Positions 1 to 9,423 are shown, counted from the first letter of the stretch. The stretch is DNA of 64,000 bases from an uncultured Holdemania sp. (GCA_904395815.1 CAJFOC010000023.1:1-64000), one strand, 5' to 3'. The notes: generated from the sequence alone by a model not told the origin. Numbers and translations: made by a program.

Positions 1-87
1 CCCATCCAGGTTAGCCGTTGACCACAGGCATGAAACCTCACGCCTGCCGCTTGCTAAGCGGATTTACCCTGCCCCCTATGGGCGCAC
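1..87 (-). mobile_element. 5' end of a group II intron (partial, continues beyond the left window edge)
   Basis: Minus strand directly after the relaxase motif HIHNHII reads GTGCGCCCATAGGGGGCAGGGTAAATCCGCTTAGCAAGCGGCAGGCGTGAGGTTTCATGCCTG. It has the GTGCG(CCC) 5' signature of bacterial group II introns, hairpins CCGCTT/AAGCGG and CAGGCGTGA/TCATGCCTG, and a rapid stop in the relaxase frame. Confidence 0.75.
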
Positions 88-466
88 AAATGATGTGGTT
101 ATGGATGTGGGTTCTGTCTGTATGAGTGGATACTGTAAAGGCATGATTCCCTTTGGTAAAGCGCATGGCCAGTTCATAGCCAAGCCTGTTTGCTTCCTCC
201 GGCGTGATCTCTCCGGGCTTGAAGGACTGCCGGACCTGATAGGCAATGATATTTCCTTCGTATTCCTGCCCGGTGACCTGCTGGTACTGACGCTTGGAAA
301 GCAGGAATTCCATCGCTGCTGTCTCCGGATCACAGGCATAGGATGAGATCAGTTCGCCCTTCTCAGTTTTCACCGGGTTCTGCGAGTAGTCCAGGCGTTC
401 ATTCAGGCACTGGGCCACGGTTTTTCCTTTGTTTACGTGTAATGCAATCAGTCTTGTCGCTGCCAT
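88..466 (-). CDS. Relaxase/mobilization nuclease, N-terminal exon (interrupted)
   Basis: MAATRLIALHVNKGKTVAQCLNERLDYSQNP...HAFTVSTHTDRTHIHNHII; MobA/VirD2-type relaxase with the HxDxxHxHNH motif. Confidence 0.85.
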
Positions 467-490
467 TTCTTCCTCCATGCACAAAAATAA

Positions 491-529
491 GGGGACTGCC
501 CGCAGCATCTTCTGCCGTAGACAGTCCCC
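491..529. other. Inverted repeat upstream of relaxase (GGGGACTG...CAGTCCCC)
   Basis: Perfect 8-bp arms at 491-498 and 522-529, between the relaxase start and the next upstream gene. Confidence 0.4.
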
Positions 530-554
530 CGTAAGGTTCTTCAGTATTCTGATG

Positions 555-881
555 TTATGATCTCATGAAACGGATCAGACCGTCTCTCGCTCCCTCCAGT
601 GCAACGATGACCACGGCCTGGCCAAACAGGACGACGAGGCATCCGGCGCCAAGCATTGTGAGGATCGCGACATGAATCCACTGGGTAGTGATCAGGAAAT
701 AGATATCAAAGCCAAGGATGAGCAGAAGTGCCGGACCGATCACGTATCCCGAGAGATCCGTTGCGAGATTGAAAAGGAATCCCGCGATGGCCGTCAGAAC
801 GATCAGCGGCAGTGCTGCTATCTTGCCGATCAGACGAATCACGAACATTTTCATTGCCTCCTTTACTGCTTCTGGCTTCAT
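555..881 (-). CDS. Small membrane protein of the mobile element
   Basis: ORF with three hydrophobic segments, inside the mobile-element gene block. Confidence 0.6.
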   Translation of the reverse strand: MKPEAVKEAMKMFVIRLIGKIAALPLIVLTAIAGFLFNLATDLSGYVIGPALLLILGFDIYFLITTQWIHVAILTMLGAGCLVVLFGQAVVIVALEGARDGLIRFMRS

Positions 882-964
882 TGTAGATATGTCGATCGGA
901 TACCACAACGATGTCGCAGAGTTTTTTCATGTATCGGCACCGGAGATACCGATGCCTTTTTCAA

Positions 965-1300
965 TCATTTCAGCGCGGCCAGCTTCAGGAAAATGCTGCG
1001 TTCCGTATCCAGGATCTCCTGAAACTGCTCCTGCAGATCCATGATATCCGCCGCGTAGATGCTGCCGTTTTCATTGGCACGCTTGGCATACTGGTTCAGA
1101 TTGTTGCCGCACCGGGCGACCTGTTCCGTAAGGGAACGGATATCCTTCAGATCCAGGCAGATACACAGGCCGTCCAGTGCCATTTTCCGGATGTAGGCGC
1201 TCATGTTATGAATGCCGAGCTCTGCTATTTTCTCTTCGATCCGTTTGCGCTCCTGCGGCGTGACCCGAAGATAGATTATGTCGGTCTTCTGAATACTCAT
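965..1300 (-). CDS. mobC: MobC-family relaxosome accessory protein
   Basis: MSIQKTDIIYLRVTPQERKRIEEKIAELGIHNMSAYIRKMALDG...EQVARCGNNLNQYAKRANENG, typical MobC pattern. Confidence 0.85.
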   Translation of the reverse strand: MSIQKTDIIYLRVTPQERKRIEEKIAELGIHNMSAYIRKMALDGLCICLDLKDIRSLTEQVARCGNNLNQYAKRANENGSIYAADIMDLQEQFQEILDTERSIFLKLAALK

Positions 1301-1313
1301 AGGCCTGCTCCTG

Positions 1314-1520
1314 TTAATCCGGATACAGATCCAGCTGCTGAAAGGCTTCATCATCCATGACCTTGAGCTTATTGATCACCCGATCCGTCAGTTTTGCCAG
1401 CTTCTTTTCTTCCGGCTGCAGTTGCACCTTCATTCCGGCAAGCTCCCGGATCAGGCCTTCCCTGGATCCCGGATTATACAGCATCATCAGCATGGTTTCT
1501 TCCTTGGTAAATTTCTTCAT
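1314..1520 (-). CDS. Transposon-transfer assisting protein (TTRAP)-like
   Basis: MKKFTKEETMLMMLYNPGSREGLIRELAGM...DRVINKLKVMDDEAFQQLDLYPD resembles the TTRAP family; start overlaps the neighbouring gene's stop. Confidence 0.7.
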   Translation of the reverse strand: MKKFTKEETMLMMLYNPGSREGLIRELAGMKVQLQPEEKKLAKLTDRVINKLKVMDDEAFQQLDLYPD

Positions 1521-2122
1521 TCCAGATTCCTTTCTCCGAACCATGCCGGCGGTTTATGTCCGGGCTCTTTGGCAGCCTTCAGCTTTTCCAGAATGGATTC
1601 CCGTTCTTCCTTCGGTTTCTCTGTCACCTCCATGTCCGGTGCCTTTCCGTTATTGATGATCCCGTCAATCATGCCGTAATCATCCTCCATTGCCATTTCC
1701 GCATTCTTCAGATAATTCTCCGGCTTCAGGAATTCCGGCAACGTGACAAAACCGATGGAATCCACGTAATGACAGGATACCTGACCATTGGCGCGGATTG
1801 CTACGATGTCACTGACTGAAAGGCTGTGTCCGCGGAAGTCTGCCGGATGTGCGATATTGAACTTCTCATAGATCTCATCCAGCAATGTGTTCTGATCCTT
1901 ATAGGGAAGAAGCGGTGCCACATATACCACTTCATAGTGATCGATATCCGGCGTATCCCCGCTTTTCTGCAAGGCAGCATAGGATATAAAGTGCATCGGC
2001 CTGGTCTCTTCTTCATCCTTCAGCTGCAGGATCGCATAGGTATCGTTGACGGCAGACAGGAAAGCTTCCATCTTCACTTCCTGGTCCTGGCCGTTGATCT
2101 CATCCCATTTGAAAATCTTCAT
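1517..2122 (-). CDS. YodL/DUF4316-like mobile element protein
   Basis: MKIFKWDEINGQDQEVKMEAFLSAVNDTYAILQLKDEEETRPMHFISYAAL..., C-terminal NYLKNAEMAMEDDYGMIDGIINNG motif. Confidence 0.65.
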   Translation of the reverse strand: MKIFKWDEINGQDQEVKMEAFLSAVNDTYAILQLKDEEETRPMHFISYAALQKSGDTPDIDHYEVVYVAPLLPYKDQNTLLDEIYEKFNIAHPADFRGHSLSVSDIVAIRANGQVSCHYVDSIGFVTLPEFLKPENYLKNAEMAMEDDYGMIDGIINNGKAPDMEVTEKPKEERESILEKLKAAKEPGHKPPAWFGERNLE

Positions 2123-2423
2123 CGTTGTTCTTCTCCTTTTCATCAAAAGGCAGGCCGTGGATCCTGGCATCCTCAGCCTGCTGTTTTCGTCTTTTTGCAC
2201 TGTAGGGAGGCCGGATACTGACGCATTTCTTCGGGATCCGGTAGGTCACCGAATGCTGCGGCCCCTTCTCCAGCAATATGAACTGGTCCGGATATTTCTG
2301 CGAAAGCTCCTTCAGCTTCTTTCCGATCCTGCGGTCAAAGGTATAGACCGATGCGGTATCCAGCTCATTGTCCCAGTTGATGATCGTTTCCTGCTCAGAC
2401 AGCGTATAGCGGTATCTCTTCAT
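2100..2423 (-). CDS. Hypothetical mobile element protein
   Basis: 107-aa ORF in tight operon spacing with topB (ATGA-type overlap). Confidence 0.6.
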   Translation of the reverse strand: MKRYRYTLSEQETIINWDNELDTASVYTFDRRIGKKLKELSQKYPDQFILLEKGPQHSVTYRIPKKCVSIRPPYSAKRRKQQAEDARIHGLPFDEKEKNNDEDFQMG

Positions 2424-4498
2424 TTTCTGCCGCCTTTCTGCGGAAGCTCCATGGAAAAGGATGCTTTTCCTTCCGCATCCGCCTTCACCGAGATCACTGC
2501 GTCAAATGTCTTTCCGCTCTTTCTGGAGATGCACTTTTTGAGCTTCACCTTTTCTCCGGAAATCAGCTTCACCGCCAGATCCCTGGTCAGGTTCTTGCCG
2601 ATGCTCTGCAGGAACCGGTTGTCTTTCCATAAGGCAAACCTGCAGTCCCGGTTGGTGCAGGAATAGCTCTGCTTCCGTTCGATGATCTCCGCACCGCAGA
2701 CCGGACAAATGCCCAGCTTTTCTCCGTCGGAAGTCAGTCCCGGTATATTCTGCTCTGTCCTCTGTGTATCGATCAGATCCTGCACAAATGCGCCGATCTC
2801 TCCCATAAAACGGCCTGAATCATAGGAATGATGCTCCATGTCCAGGAGCTTCTGTTCCCACTCTGCCGTCATCATCGGAGATTTCAGCTTTTCAGGCATG
2901 ACAGCGATCAGGGATGCGCCTTTTTCCGTCGGAAGCAGGATCTTCGTTTTCTTGTCTCCGGAGCGGATGACAAAGCCCTTCTGGATCAGCTTCTCGATCG
3001 TACCTGCCCTGGTAGCCGGAGTTCCCAGTCCTTTGCGCTCTGCCTCCTCCGGAATGTCTTCCGCACCGGCGGTTTCCATCGCTCGAAGAAGCGACCCTTC
3101 CGTATAGTGTTGGACTGGTTTTGTTTTGCCCTCTTTCACTTCGGCATTACTGATTGCAAGTACCTGACCTTCCTGTACATCCGGAACTGTCTCTTCCTTC
3201 TCTTTGGCCGGATAGTAATGATTCATGACAGCCTTCCATCCGGAATCCAGGATCTGTTTTCCCCGGATGGAGAAGGTTTCCTCGGCACAGGTGATCGTGA
3301 CCGCTGTTTCCGTAAACCGGCAGGGAAGCCCTATTGCACACAGAAGCCGGACTGTTACCAGCTTCAGGATCTCCGCTTCACTCTTCGGCAGTTCCCGGAT
3401 CTTCGCAACACTTACTTCCTTTGTCGGAATCACCGCATGATGATCGGAGACCTTGGCGTTATTGATCACCTGCTTCGCATTGACTGGAACCGGGTCAGGA
3501 TACTCCAGGGCACCGGCTGCAGTCTTTGCAAGCTGCGGCAGTCCTGCAGCCATATCTTCTATCAGATACCGGCTGTCTGTTCTCGGATAGGTGACCAGCT
3601 TCTTCTCGTACAGGCTCTGCAGATAGTCCAGTGTCTGCTGCGCCGAATATCCCAGGATCTTATTGGCATCTCTTTGCAGGGAAGTCAGGTCATACAGGAG
3701 CGGAGGTTTTTCTGACTTATCCTTCGTCACAACCTTCGTTACGCTCATCTGTACCTCATTCCTGCAGCGCTCAGCCAGTTCCTCAGCTTCAGTTTTGTCC
3801 TTATATTTTCTGCCGGAAGCCTTCAGGCCATCGGACTGCAGCTGCACTGTATAAAACGTCTCCGGCACAAAATCTCGGATCGACTGTTCCCGATCCACCA
3901 GTATGGCTAGCGTGGGCGTCATAACCCTGCCGACATTCAGCGTGGAACCATACAGGCATGAATAAAGCCGGGTAGCGTTCATTCCGACAATCCAGTCAGC
4001 ACATTCCCGGCATAAGGCTGCTTCATATAATGCATCATAGTCTTTGGAAGGTCTGAGACTGGCAAAGCCCTCCTGAATTGCGGAGTCTTCCATGGAAGAG
4101 ATCCACAGGCGGTCAAAGGGCTTTTTGCAATGTGCCTGATGATAGACAAGCCGGAAGATCAGCTCACCCTCTCTTCCGGCATCGGTTGCGCAGCACAGGC
4201 GGTCCACATCACTTCGTTCCATCAGCTTCTTCAGGATCCCGAACTGCTTTTTCGTTGAAGCAGAGACCGCATATCTCCAGTGATCCGGAAGGATCGGCAG
4301 GTCCTCTCTCCGCCATTTCTTATACTTCTCATCGTAGCTTTCCGGAGGCTCCAGCTCGACCAGGTGACCGACGCACCAGCTGACGATCCAGCCGTTTCCT
4401 TCAAAATATCCGTCCTTCCGGGCGGATGCTTTCAATACCTTTGCCAGAGAAGCCGCCACAGACGGCTTCTCCGCGATCACCAGACGGCTCACAGGCAC
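2420..4498 (-). CDS. topB: DNA topoisomerase III (type IA)
   Basis: MPVSRLVIAEKPSVAASLAKVLKA...ATDAGREGELIFRL...YPRTDSRYL...GLGTPATRAGTIEKL, C-terminal zinc motif CPVCGAEIIE. Confidence 0.97.
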   Translation of the reverse strand: MPVSRLVIAEKPSVAASLAKVLKASARKDGYFEGNGWIVSWCVGHLVELEPPESYDEKYKKWRREDLPILPDHWRYAVSASTKKQFGILKKLMERSDVDRLCCATDAGREGELIFRLVYHQAHCKKPFDRLWISSMEDSAIQEGFASLRPSKDYDALYEAALCRECADWIVGMNATRLYSCLYGSTLNVGRVMTPTLAILVDREQSIRDFVPETFYTVQLQSDGLKASGRKYKDKTEAEELAERCRNEVQMSVTKVVTKDKSEKPPLLYDLTSLQRDANKILGYSAQQTLDYLQSLYEKKLVTYPRTDSRYLIEDMAAGLPQLAKTAAGALEYPDPVPVNAKQVINNAKVSDHHAVIPTKEVSVAKIRELPKSEAEILKLVTVRLLCAIGLPCRFTETAVTITCAEETFSIRGKQILDSGWKAVMNHYYPAKEKEETVPDVQEGQVLAISNAEVKEGKTKPVQHYTEGSLLRAMETAGAEDIPEEAERKGLGTPATRAGTIEKLIQKGFVIRSGDKKTKILLPTEKGASLIAVMPEKLKSPMMTAEWEQKLLDMEHHSYDSGRFMGEIGAFVQDLIDTQRTEQNIPGLTSDGEKLGICPVCGAEIIERKQSYSCTNRDCRFALWKDNRFLQSIGKNLTRDLAVKLISGEKVKLKKCISRKSGKTFDAVISVKADAEGKASFSMELPQKGGRK

Positions 4499-6138
4499 TC
4501 CTCCTTTCCCTTACTGACTGCCAGCTTCTGCGTCTTCGGCATTTCCTTATGAAGATTTGCCAGGATAGACGGCTTATCTATCACAGAAGGTTCCGCGACT
4601 ACAGAGATCTTCACCGGCTCCATTGCGGCAGCCTTCTGATCGATCTCATCCACTGCCTGCAGCTGTTCTGACTTCTGCAGCTCCTGCAGATGCCCTTCAA
4701 TCTCCGAAATCATTTCACTGGCCGTCGCCTGGATCCTTCCAAGAGACGCCTTCAGTTCAGCAGTCTCCTTGCCGGAGGACCACCCGGCGATATAGCCGAA
4801 GGAATAATCCGAGAAATCCAGCTTCAGCTCCGGATGGTCTGCAGACAGCGCTGTTCCTACCACAAAGGCAACGCTGTCTGCCTCCACTTCCATGCTGCGG
4901 CGGCTGAGCCTTTCTTCCACCGGTTTTTCTTTTTCATGAGAATGCATGCGTTCATGGCTCATCTCATGGATCAGCGTCTTGACTGTCTGCATCTGGCTCA
5001 TGCCTTCCTGCAGCGCGATCCGGTGATCCTCTGTGTGGTAATAGCCCTTTGCACCGGACGGAATATCCTCAAAAGCGATCGGCACCGGGCAGGTTGCCTT
5101 CAATGCATCAAACAAAGCTTCATAGCCCTCGACTCCGTCGGACAGCTCATTGACGCCGATGGACGGGAGTTCTTTTCCTTCTGTCTGGCTGATATCAAAC
5201 ACCGTCGCGACCTTAAAGGCAGGTCTCTACACTTCTATGATTTCCTTCAGCGGATTACCATGGGCATCCATCTGCGGTTTACCGGTCTTTGGATCCAGAG
5301 CATCCCGTTCCTGCTTTACCTTATACGGAGCCGGGGCGATGATCTGGATGCCTTTTTCACCCTTCTTTACATGCCGATCATGATCTTTCTGCCAGGCTGT
5401 ATATCCGGCAACCAGCGTAGCTCCCGGCTTCTGCATGGCAATCAGGATCGTATTATTCAGGGAATAGCTGTGAAACTTTGCCATCGTGGAAAGATAAGCC
5501 CTGTAGTTATCACTCTCAAAGATCTGATGCACACCCTGCTCCAGCTTATCGGTGATCTGTTTGATCTTCTCCTGGCGTTGCTCTGGCGTCGTATGATAGG
5601 ATCCTCTCTTCTCGGAAACGACAGGCTCTGCGACATTCTCAAACTTGATCTCCGCCGGATCTCTTGCAAACATCTGTGTTCCGATCGGCATCACACTGTT
5701 TTCCTTAAAGGAATAATACTGATCGCCGTTGCCGATGATAATGTGATCCAGAAGCGGCATATCCGCCATGGCAAACAGCTTGCTCATCCGGTCCGTGATC
5801 TCAGTATCCTCCCGGGAAGGCATCAGATTCCCGAACGGATGGTTATGAAACAGCATCGTGGCACTCGCATTGGAGAGCACAGCACTCTTCAGGATCTCCC
5901 TGGGATGAGCAAGGGACGCATTCAGCGTCCCTGTACTCACGATATTCATATTAATCGGGGAAAGATCATTCCGGAGATTCACGATGCAGAACGCTTCCCG
6001 GTCGTACTGCCGCAGCATGTCAGCGATGACTTTTACGGCAGCCTCCGGGGATCTGAGCGGTTCTGAGCTGTAAAGCGGCGGCTCCTTTACCATGCGGATC
6101 GCCACCCTGTCCAGCTTATACGGTCTCCTCGAACTCAT
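4489..6138 (-). pseudogene. RadC-like JAB domain + ArdC/LtrC-like metallopeptidase fusion, interrupted by an in-frame TAG at 5227-5229
   Basis: ORFs 5227-6156 and 4489-5202 lie in the same frame; the junction reads ...GNPLKEIIEV*RPAFKVATVFDISQTEGKELP.... JAB motif NHPFGNLMPSRED and zinc motif HEMSHERMH are both present. Confidence 0.8.
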
Positions 6139-6322
6139 CCTTTCCTCCAATCTCAACGGAGATCATATATTCCTGATCTCCCATCTGGTCCATCGTTTCC
6201 CGAAGCGTGCCGGCAGTACTGAAGGCCGGCATCCCGCCTTCGCCATTGTTCACACGGATCCCAAGTGCATTGGCATAGGCCTGCATCCTGGCACCTCTCA
6301 TCTCTTCAAACTTCATCATCAC
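6116..6322 (-). CDS. Small hypothetical mobile element protein
   Basis: 68-aa ORF between repA and the RadC/ArdC gene, overlapping both ends by a few nt. Confidence 0.5.
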   Translation of the reverse strand: MMMKFEEMRGARMQAYANALGIRVNNGEGGMPAFSTAGTLRETMDQMGDQEYMISVEIGGKDEFEETV

Positions 6323-7086
6323 AGTACTTCCTCCTTTCCGGCTCTGGCCGCACGAGCATGCATGGGCTGCGGTCTTGCGGCTTCACTCTTTTCCTTCAGT
6401 GCCTGCAGGACGGACGGTCTTTCCGTCTGCAGTTCTGCTTTTCTGGCATCGTACTTCTCAGCCAGCTCGAACACTCTGTCCCTGAAATACCTCTCATAAG
6501 ATTTTCTTTTTTTGATAGGATCCTCTCTCATCTCATCCATCCCATCAGATTCTTCGTCCATGCCTGTGACATTCACGGATAGATGGATAAGATCAGTCTT
6601 ATTATTTTCAGTCTGGTTTTGATTAGTTTTATTACCGTGTGATTCCCACATTTCTTGATGTGTGGTTTTCACATCTCCAGAAGTGTGATTTTCACATTTC
6701 TTGAAATGTGATTCTGAATCCTTCTGTGGACAGACTGTGGAAAACTTCAGAACATAGATCAAAGACGGCTTTCCAAGTCCCTGGCGCTTCTTCTTGATGA
6801 GCCCGGCTTTCTTTTCCAACTCCGCGATCAGCTTGATTGCTTTCTGGTTCCCGCAGTGCATGTCTTCCATGACATCTTCGACGGTGTAGATGATGTACGC
6901 CCGGTTGAGCGAATCGAACCACCCGTTCTTTATCGATAAAGAGAGCCGGTCCAGCATCAGACCATACAGAAGCTTTGACTCGACCGAGACATCTTTAAAA
7001 TGTTCGCTGGTGATCAGCAACTTCGGGATCCGATAGAACTGATACTGCTCGGCATCTTCCGGTCCGTAGAAATAGTCAAACTCCAT
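6319..7086 (-). CDS. repA: Replication initiator protein A (RepA_N-like)
   Basis: MEFDYFYGPEDAEQYQFYRIPKLLITSEHFKDVSVESKLLYGLMLDRLSLSIKNGWFDSLNRAYIIYTVEDVMEDM... Confidence 0.9.
   Translation of the reverse strand: MEFDYFYGPEDAEQYQFYRIPKLLITSEHFKDVSVESKLLYGLMLDRLSLSIKNGWFDSLNRAYIIYTVEDVMEDMHCGNQKAIKLIAELEKKAGLIKKKRQGLGKPSLIYVLKFSTVCPQKDSESHFKKCENHTSGDVKTTHQEMWESHGNKTNQNQTENNKTDLIHLSVNVTGMDEESDGMDEMREDPIKKRKSYERYFRDRVFELAEKYDARKAELQTERPSVLQALKEKSEAARPQPMHARAARAGKEEVL
6637..6705 (-). repeat. Tandem 23-bp iterons inside repA
   Basis: gtgtgattcccacatttcttgat / gtgtggttttcacatctccagaa / gtgtgattttcacatttcttgaa: three copies at exact 23-bp period plus a partial fourth. Confidence 0.8.
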
Positions 7087-7190
7087 CTGCTCTCCTCCTT
7101 TCTCAAATCTTCTTTAAAACGCAAAAAAGACGTTTACTCTCCGCGGAATGCAGAAAATAAACGTCCATAATCAACGCGATATTCTATTGT

Positions 7191-7439
7191 CTATAAGTCC
7201 TCAAGTTTTGTGCCTACAGTGACGAGTTCTATTGCTATAGCCACCCGGACATACTTTTCGAGGCGTTTTCCGCGTTTCGACCAGTCGGTCTCACCGAAGG
7301 TGAAATGCTCGTAAAAGTGCTTAAAATAAAGGATTTCTACGAGTTCAACTTTTGTAGCAACACTATTGTCTCGACGTGAAGTGTAGCCGGAAACATGTCC
7401 AGCGGCTGAACCCGTTCCAGCTGATAACCATGGGCGCAA
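7191..7439 (-). CDS. Short ORF spanning the element/rlmD junction
   Basis: 82-aa ORF overlapping the rlmD 3' end in another frame; its C-terminal part (KVELVEILYFKHFYEHFTFGETDWSKRGKRLEKYV...) lies in the element. Confidence 0.35.
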   Translation of the reverse strand: MRPWLSAGTGSAAGHVSGYTSRRDNSVATKVELVEILYFKHFYEHFTFGETDWSKRGKRLEKYVRVAIAIELVTVGTKLEDL

Positions 7440-8686
7440 AGCCAGGCGCAGTCCCGGGCCAGAGTCGCCGGATCACAGGAAACGTACACAATTCGCTGCG
7501 GATTCATGCCTTCCAAGGCGTTCAGCGTCTTTTCATCCAGTCCTTTGCGAGGCGGATCGACCATAGCCACATCCGGCTGAACTCCCTGTTTTCGCAGTTT
7601 TTCCGTCCACTCGCCGGCCTCTCCGCAATAGAACTCGGCATTGGTGATCCCGTTTCGCAAGGCATTGCGCCGCGCGTCTTCCACCGCGGAAGGCACAATT
7701 TCAATACCGATCACCCGTTTTGCCTGACGGCTGGCGCACAGACCAATCGTCCCGGTTCCGCAATACACATCCATCAGCGTTTCGCTGCCCGTCAGACCGG
7801 CGAAATCCAGCGCCGTCTGATACAGCTTTGCCGTCTGCAGCGGATTGATCTGATAAAACGCCCGGGCCGAAATCTGAAAACGCAGCCCCAGCAGTTCCTC
7901 CTCAATAGTGGAATCTCCCCACAGCACCGTCTGCTGATCTCCCAGAATCACATTGTCCTGACGCTGATTCAGCTGCATCAGAATGCTTCTGATCTGTGGA
8001 AAACGACGGCGCAAGGTCTCCACGAACACCGCTTGCCCTGTAAGCGGCTGCTGGTTGACGATCAGCACCACCATGACCTGCCCTGTGACAAAAGCATGCT
8101 TGATCAGAATATGACGAAACTGTTCCGGATTCCCGTGACGCCGGATCAGCTCCCTCAGACACAGAAGAATCTCGTTTTCCAGTTCGCTGTGCAGACAACA
8201 GCGATCCCAGTCTACGATGTCATGGGAATGAGTGCGGTAATACCCCATCCTGATCTGTCCTTGCGAATCCACGCCGACAGGAACCTGAACCTTATTGCGA
8301 TAATGCCATGGCTGCTGCATCGTGATGACCGGCAGCGGCTGAACCTCCATCCGCCCGATACGGCGAAAACAGTCCGCTACACGCTGGCGTTTGAACTGCG
8401 CCTGCAAGTCGGCGCTCATATGCTGCAGCTGACACCCACCGCATTTTCCGGCAACCGGACAGCGCGGAGCCGTTCGCTGAGGGCTTGTCCGAAGCAGACG
8501 GAGAACCCGGCCATATCCCCGGTTTTTCTTGACCGCCATGATCTGGATTTCCGCCTGTTCCCCAACCAGAAGATTCCGCACAAAAAAGCACATGCCCTGA
8601 TAGCGGACAATTCCCAGACCATCGAAGGTATAATCCGTGCATTCAGCGATAAATGTTGTATTCTTTGCCCATTCCATTGTCTTCAC
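7337..8686 (-). CDS. rlmD: 23S rRNA (uracil-5-)-methyltransferase RlmD/RumA
   Basis: TRAM domain, CxxCxxC cluster (CPVAGKCGGCQLQHM), VYCGTGTIGL, VSCDPATLARD, terminal HVETIVLLQKLNS. Confidence 0.95.
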   Translation of the reverse strand: MKTMEWAKNTTFIAECTDYTFDGLGIVRYQGMCFFVRNLLVGEQAEIQIMAVKKNRGYGRVLRLLRTSPQRTAPRCPVAGKCGGCQLQHMSADLQAQFKRQRVADCFRRIGRMEVQPLPVITMQQPWHYRNKVQVPVGVDSQGQIRMGYYRTHSHDIVDWDRCCLHSELENEILLCLRELIRRHGNPEQFRHILIKHAFVTGQVMVVLIVNQQPLTGQAVFVETLRRRFPQIRSILMQLNQRQDNVILGDQQTVLWGDSTIEEELLGLRFQISARAFYQINPLQTAKLYQTALDFAGLTGSETLMDVYCGTGTIGLCASRQAKRVIGIEIVPSAVEDARRNALRNGITNAEFYCGEAGEWTEKLRKQGVQPDVAMVDPPRKGLDEKTLNALEGMNPQRIVYVSCDPATLARDCAWLCAHGYQLERVQPLDMFPATLHVETIVLLQKLNS

Positions 8687-8695
8687 CCTGCCCTC

Positions 8696-8723
8696 AATAA
8701 AAAGGGCTGACGCCCTTTTTATT
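8696..8723 (-). terminator. Intrinsic terminator
   Basis: AATAAAAAGGGC-TGAC-GCCCTTTTTATT perfect stem overlapping the stop of the 8719-9423 ORF. Confidence 0.8.
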
Positions 8724-9423
8724 CAATTCCTTCACTGTTATCCTGCTGTTCGGTATCTTCTCCGCTGACAATTTCCTCATCCTCATTATCATCGGACGGA
8801 TTGCGCTTTTCTTCCAGCTCATCCCGCAGCTGCTGCGCCAGATCAGCATCCAGCGGTTTGGATACGGTCTGCACTTCCGCCTGTTCCATCGCCGCGTTTT
8901 TCGTACGGATCACATACATGTAGCCATCCGTTCCCGCCAGGCTCAGATCATTGTATACATGTACTTCCAGATCGTACATTTTCTTGCTTGATGTAGAAGT
9001 GAAATACGTTGATTCCGGAAGCACGGAGGTCACATCCTGATAGACCGTCTGCGACAGCGCTGTCGCCTCCTCCTCGCTCAGAGAATCCGCCGCATCCACA
9101 TAAATGCGCAGCGTCGCCGTCGCCAGCTCCACCGTCACAGAATCCACCGAGCCTTCACTGGCAACCTGGGTTTCGATCTGACTGATCTGTTCGCTGGTGA
9201 TAGCCGGATCCAAATCGCCCTGGAAACGGTCGCCGAGAATCGGCGTGCCTGTATCCAGCGAAGCGCTGATCAGAATCCAGCCGAGAATCAGGCAGGGAAT
9301 CGCAATCAGCACCAGACCGGTAATCAGGATCACTGTCGATCGGTCAAGTTCCTTTTTTTTATGTTTCTTTGCCGTACCGGTAACCGGTTTTTTATTCTTC
9401 TTGTCCTGTTCTGACAAAGTCAC
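8719..9423 (-). CDS. Hypothetical single-TM protein
   Basis: Lys-rich N-terminus followed by one TM helix and an acidic C-terminus. Confidence 0.7.
   Translation of the reverse strand: MTLSEQDKKNKKPVTGTAKKHKKKELDRSTVILITGLVLIAIPCLILGWILISASLDTGTPILGDRFQGDLDPAITSEQISQIETQVASEGSVDSVTVELATATLRIYVDAADSLSEEEATALSQTVYQDVTSVLPESTYFTSTSSKKMYDLEVHVYNDLSLAGTDGYMYVIRTKNAAMEQAEVQTVSKPLDADLAQQLRDELEEKRNPSDDNEDEEIVSGEDTEQQDNSEGIE

Noticed and set aside
4690-6066. 458-aa plus-strand ORF
   Set aside because: Antisense to the RadC/ArdC locus; no plausible product.
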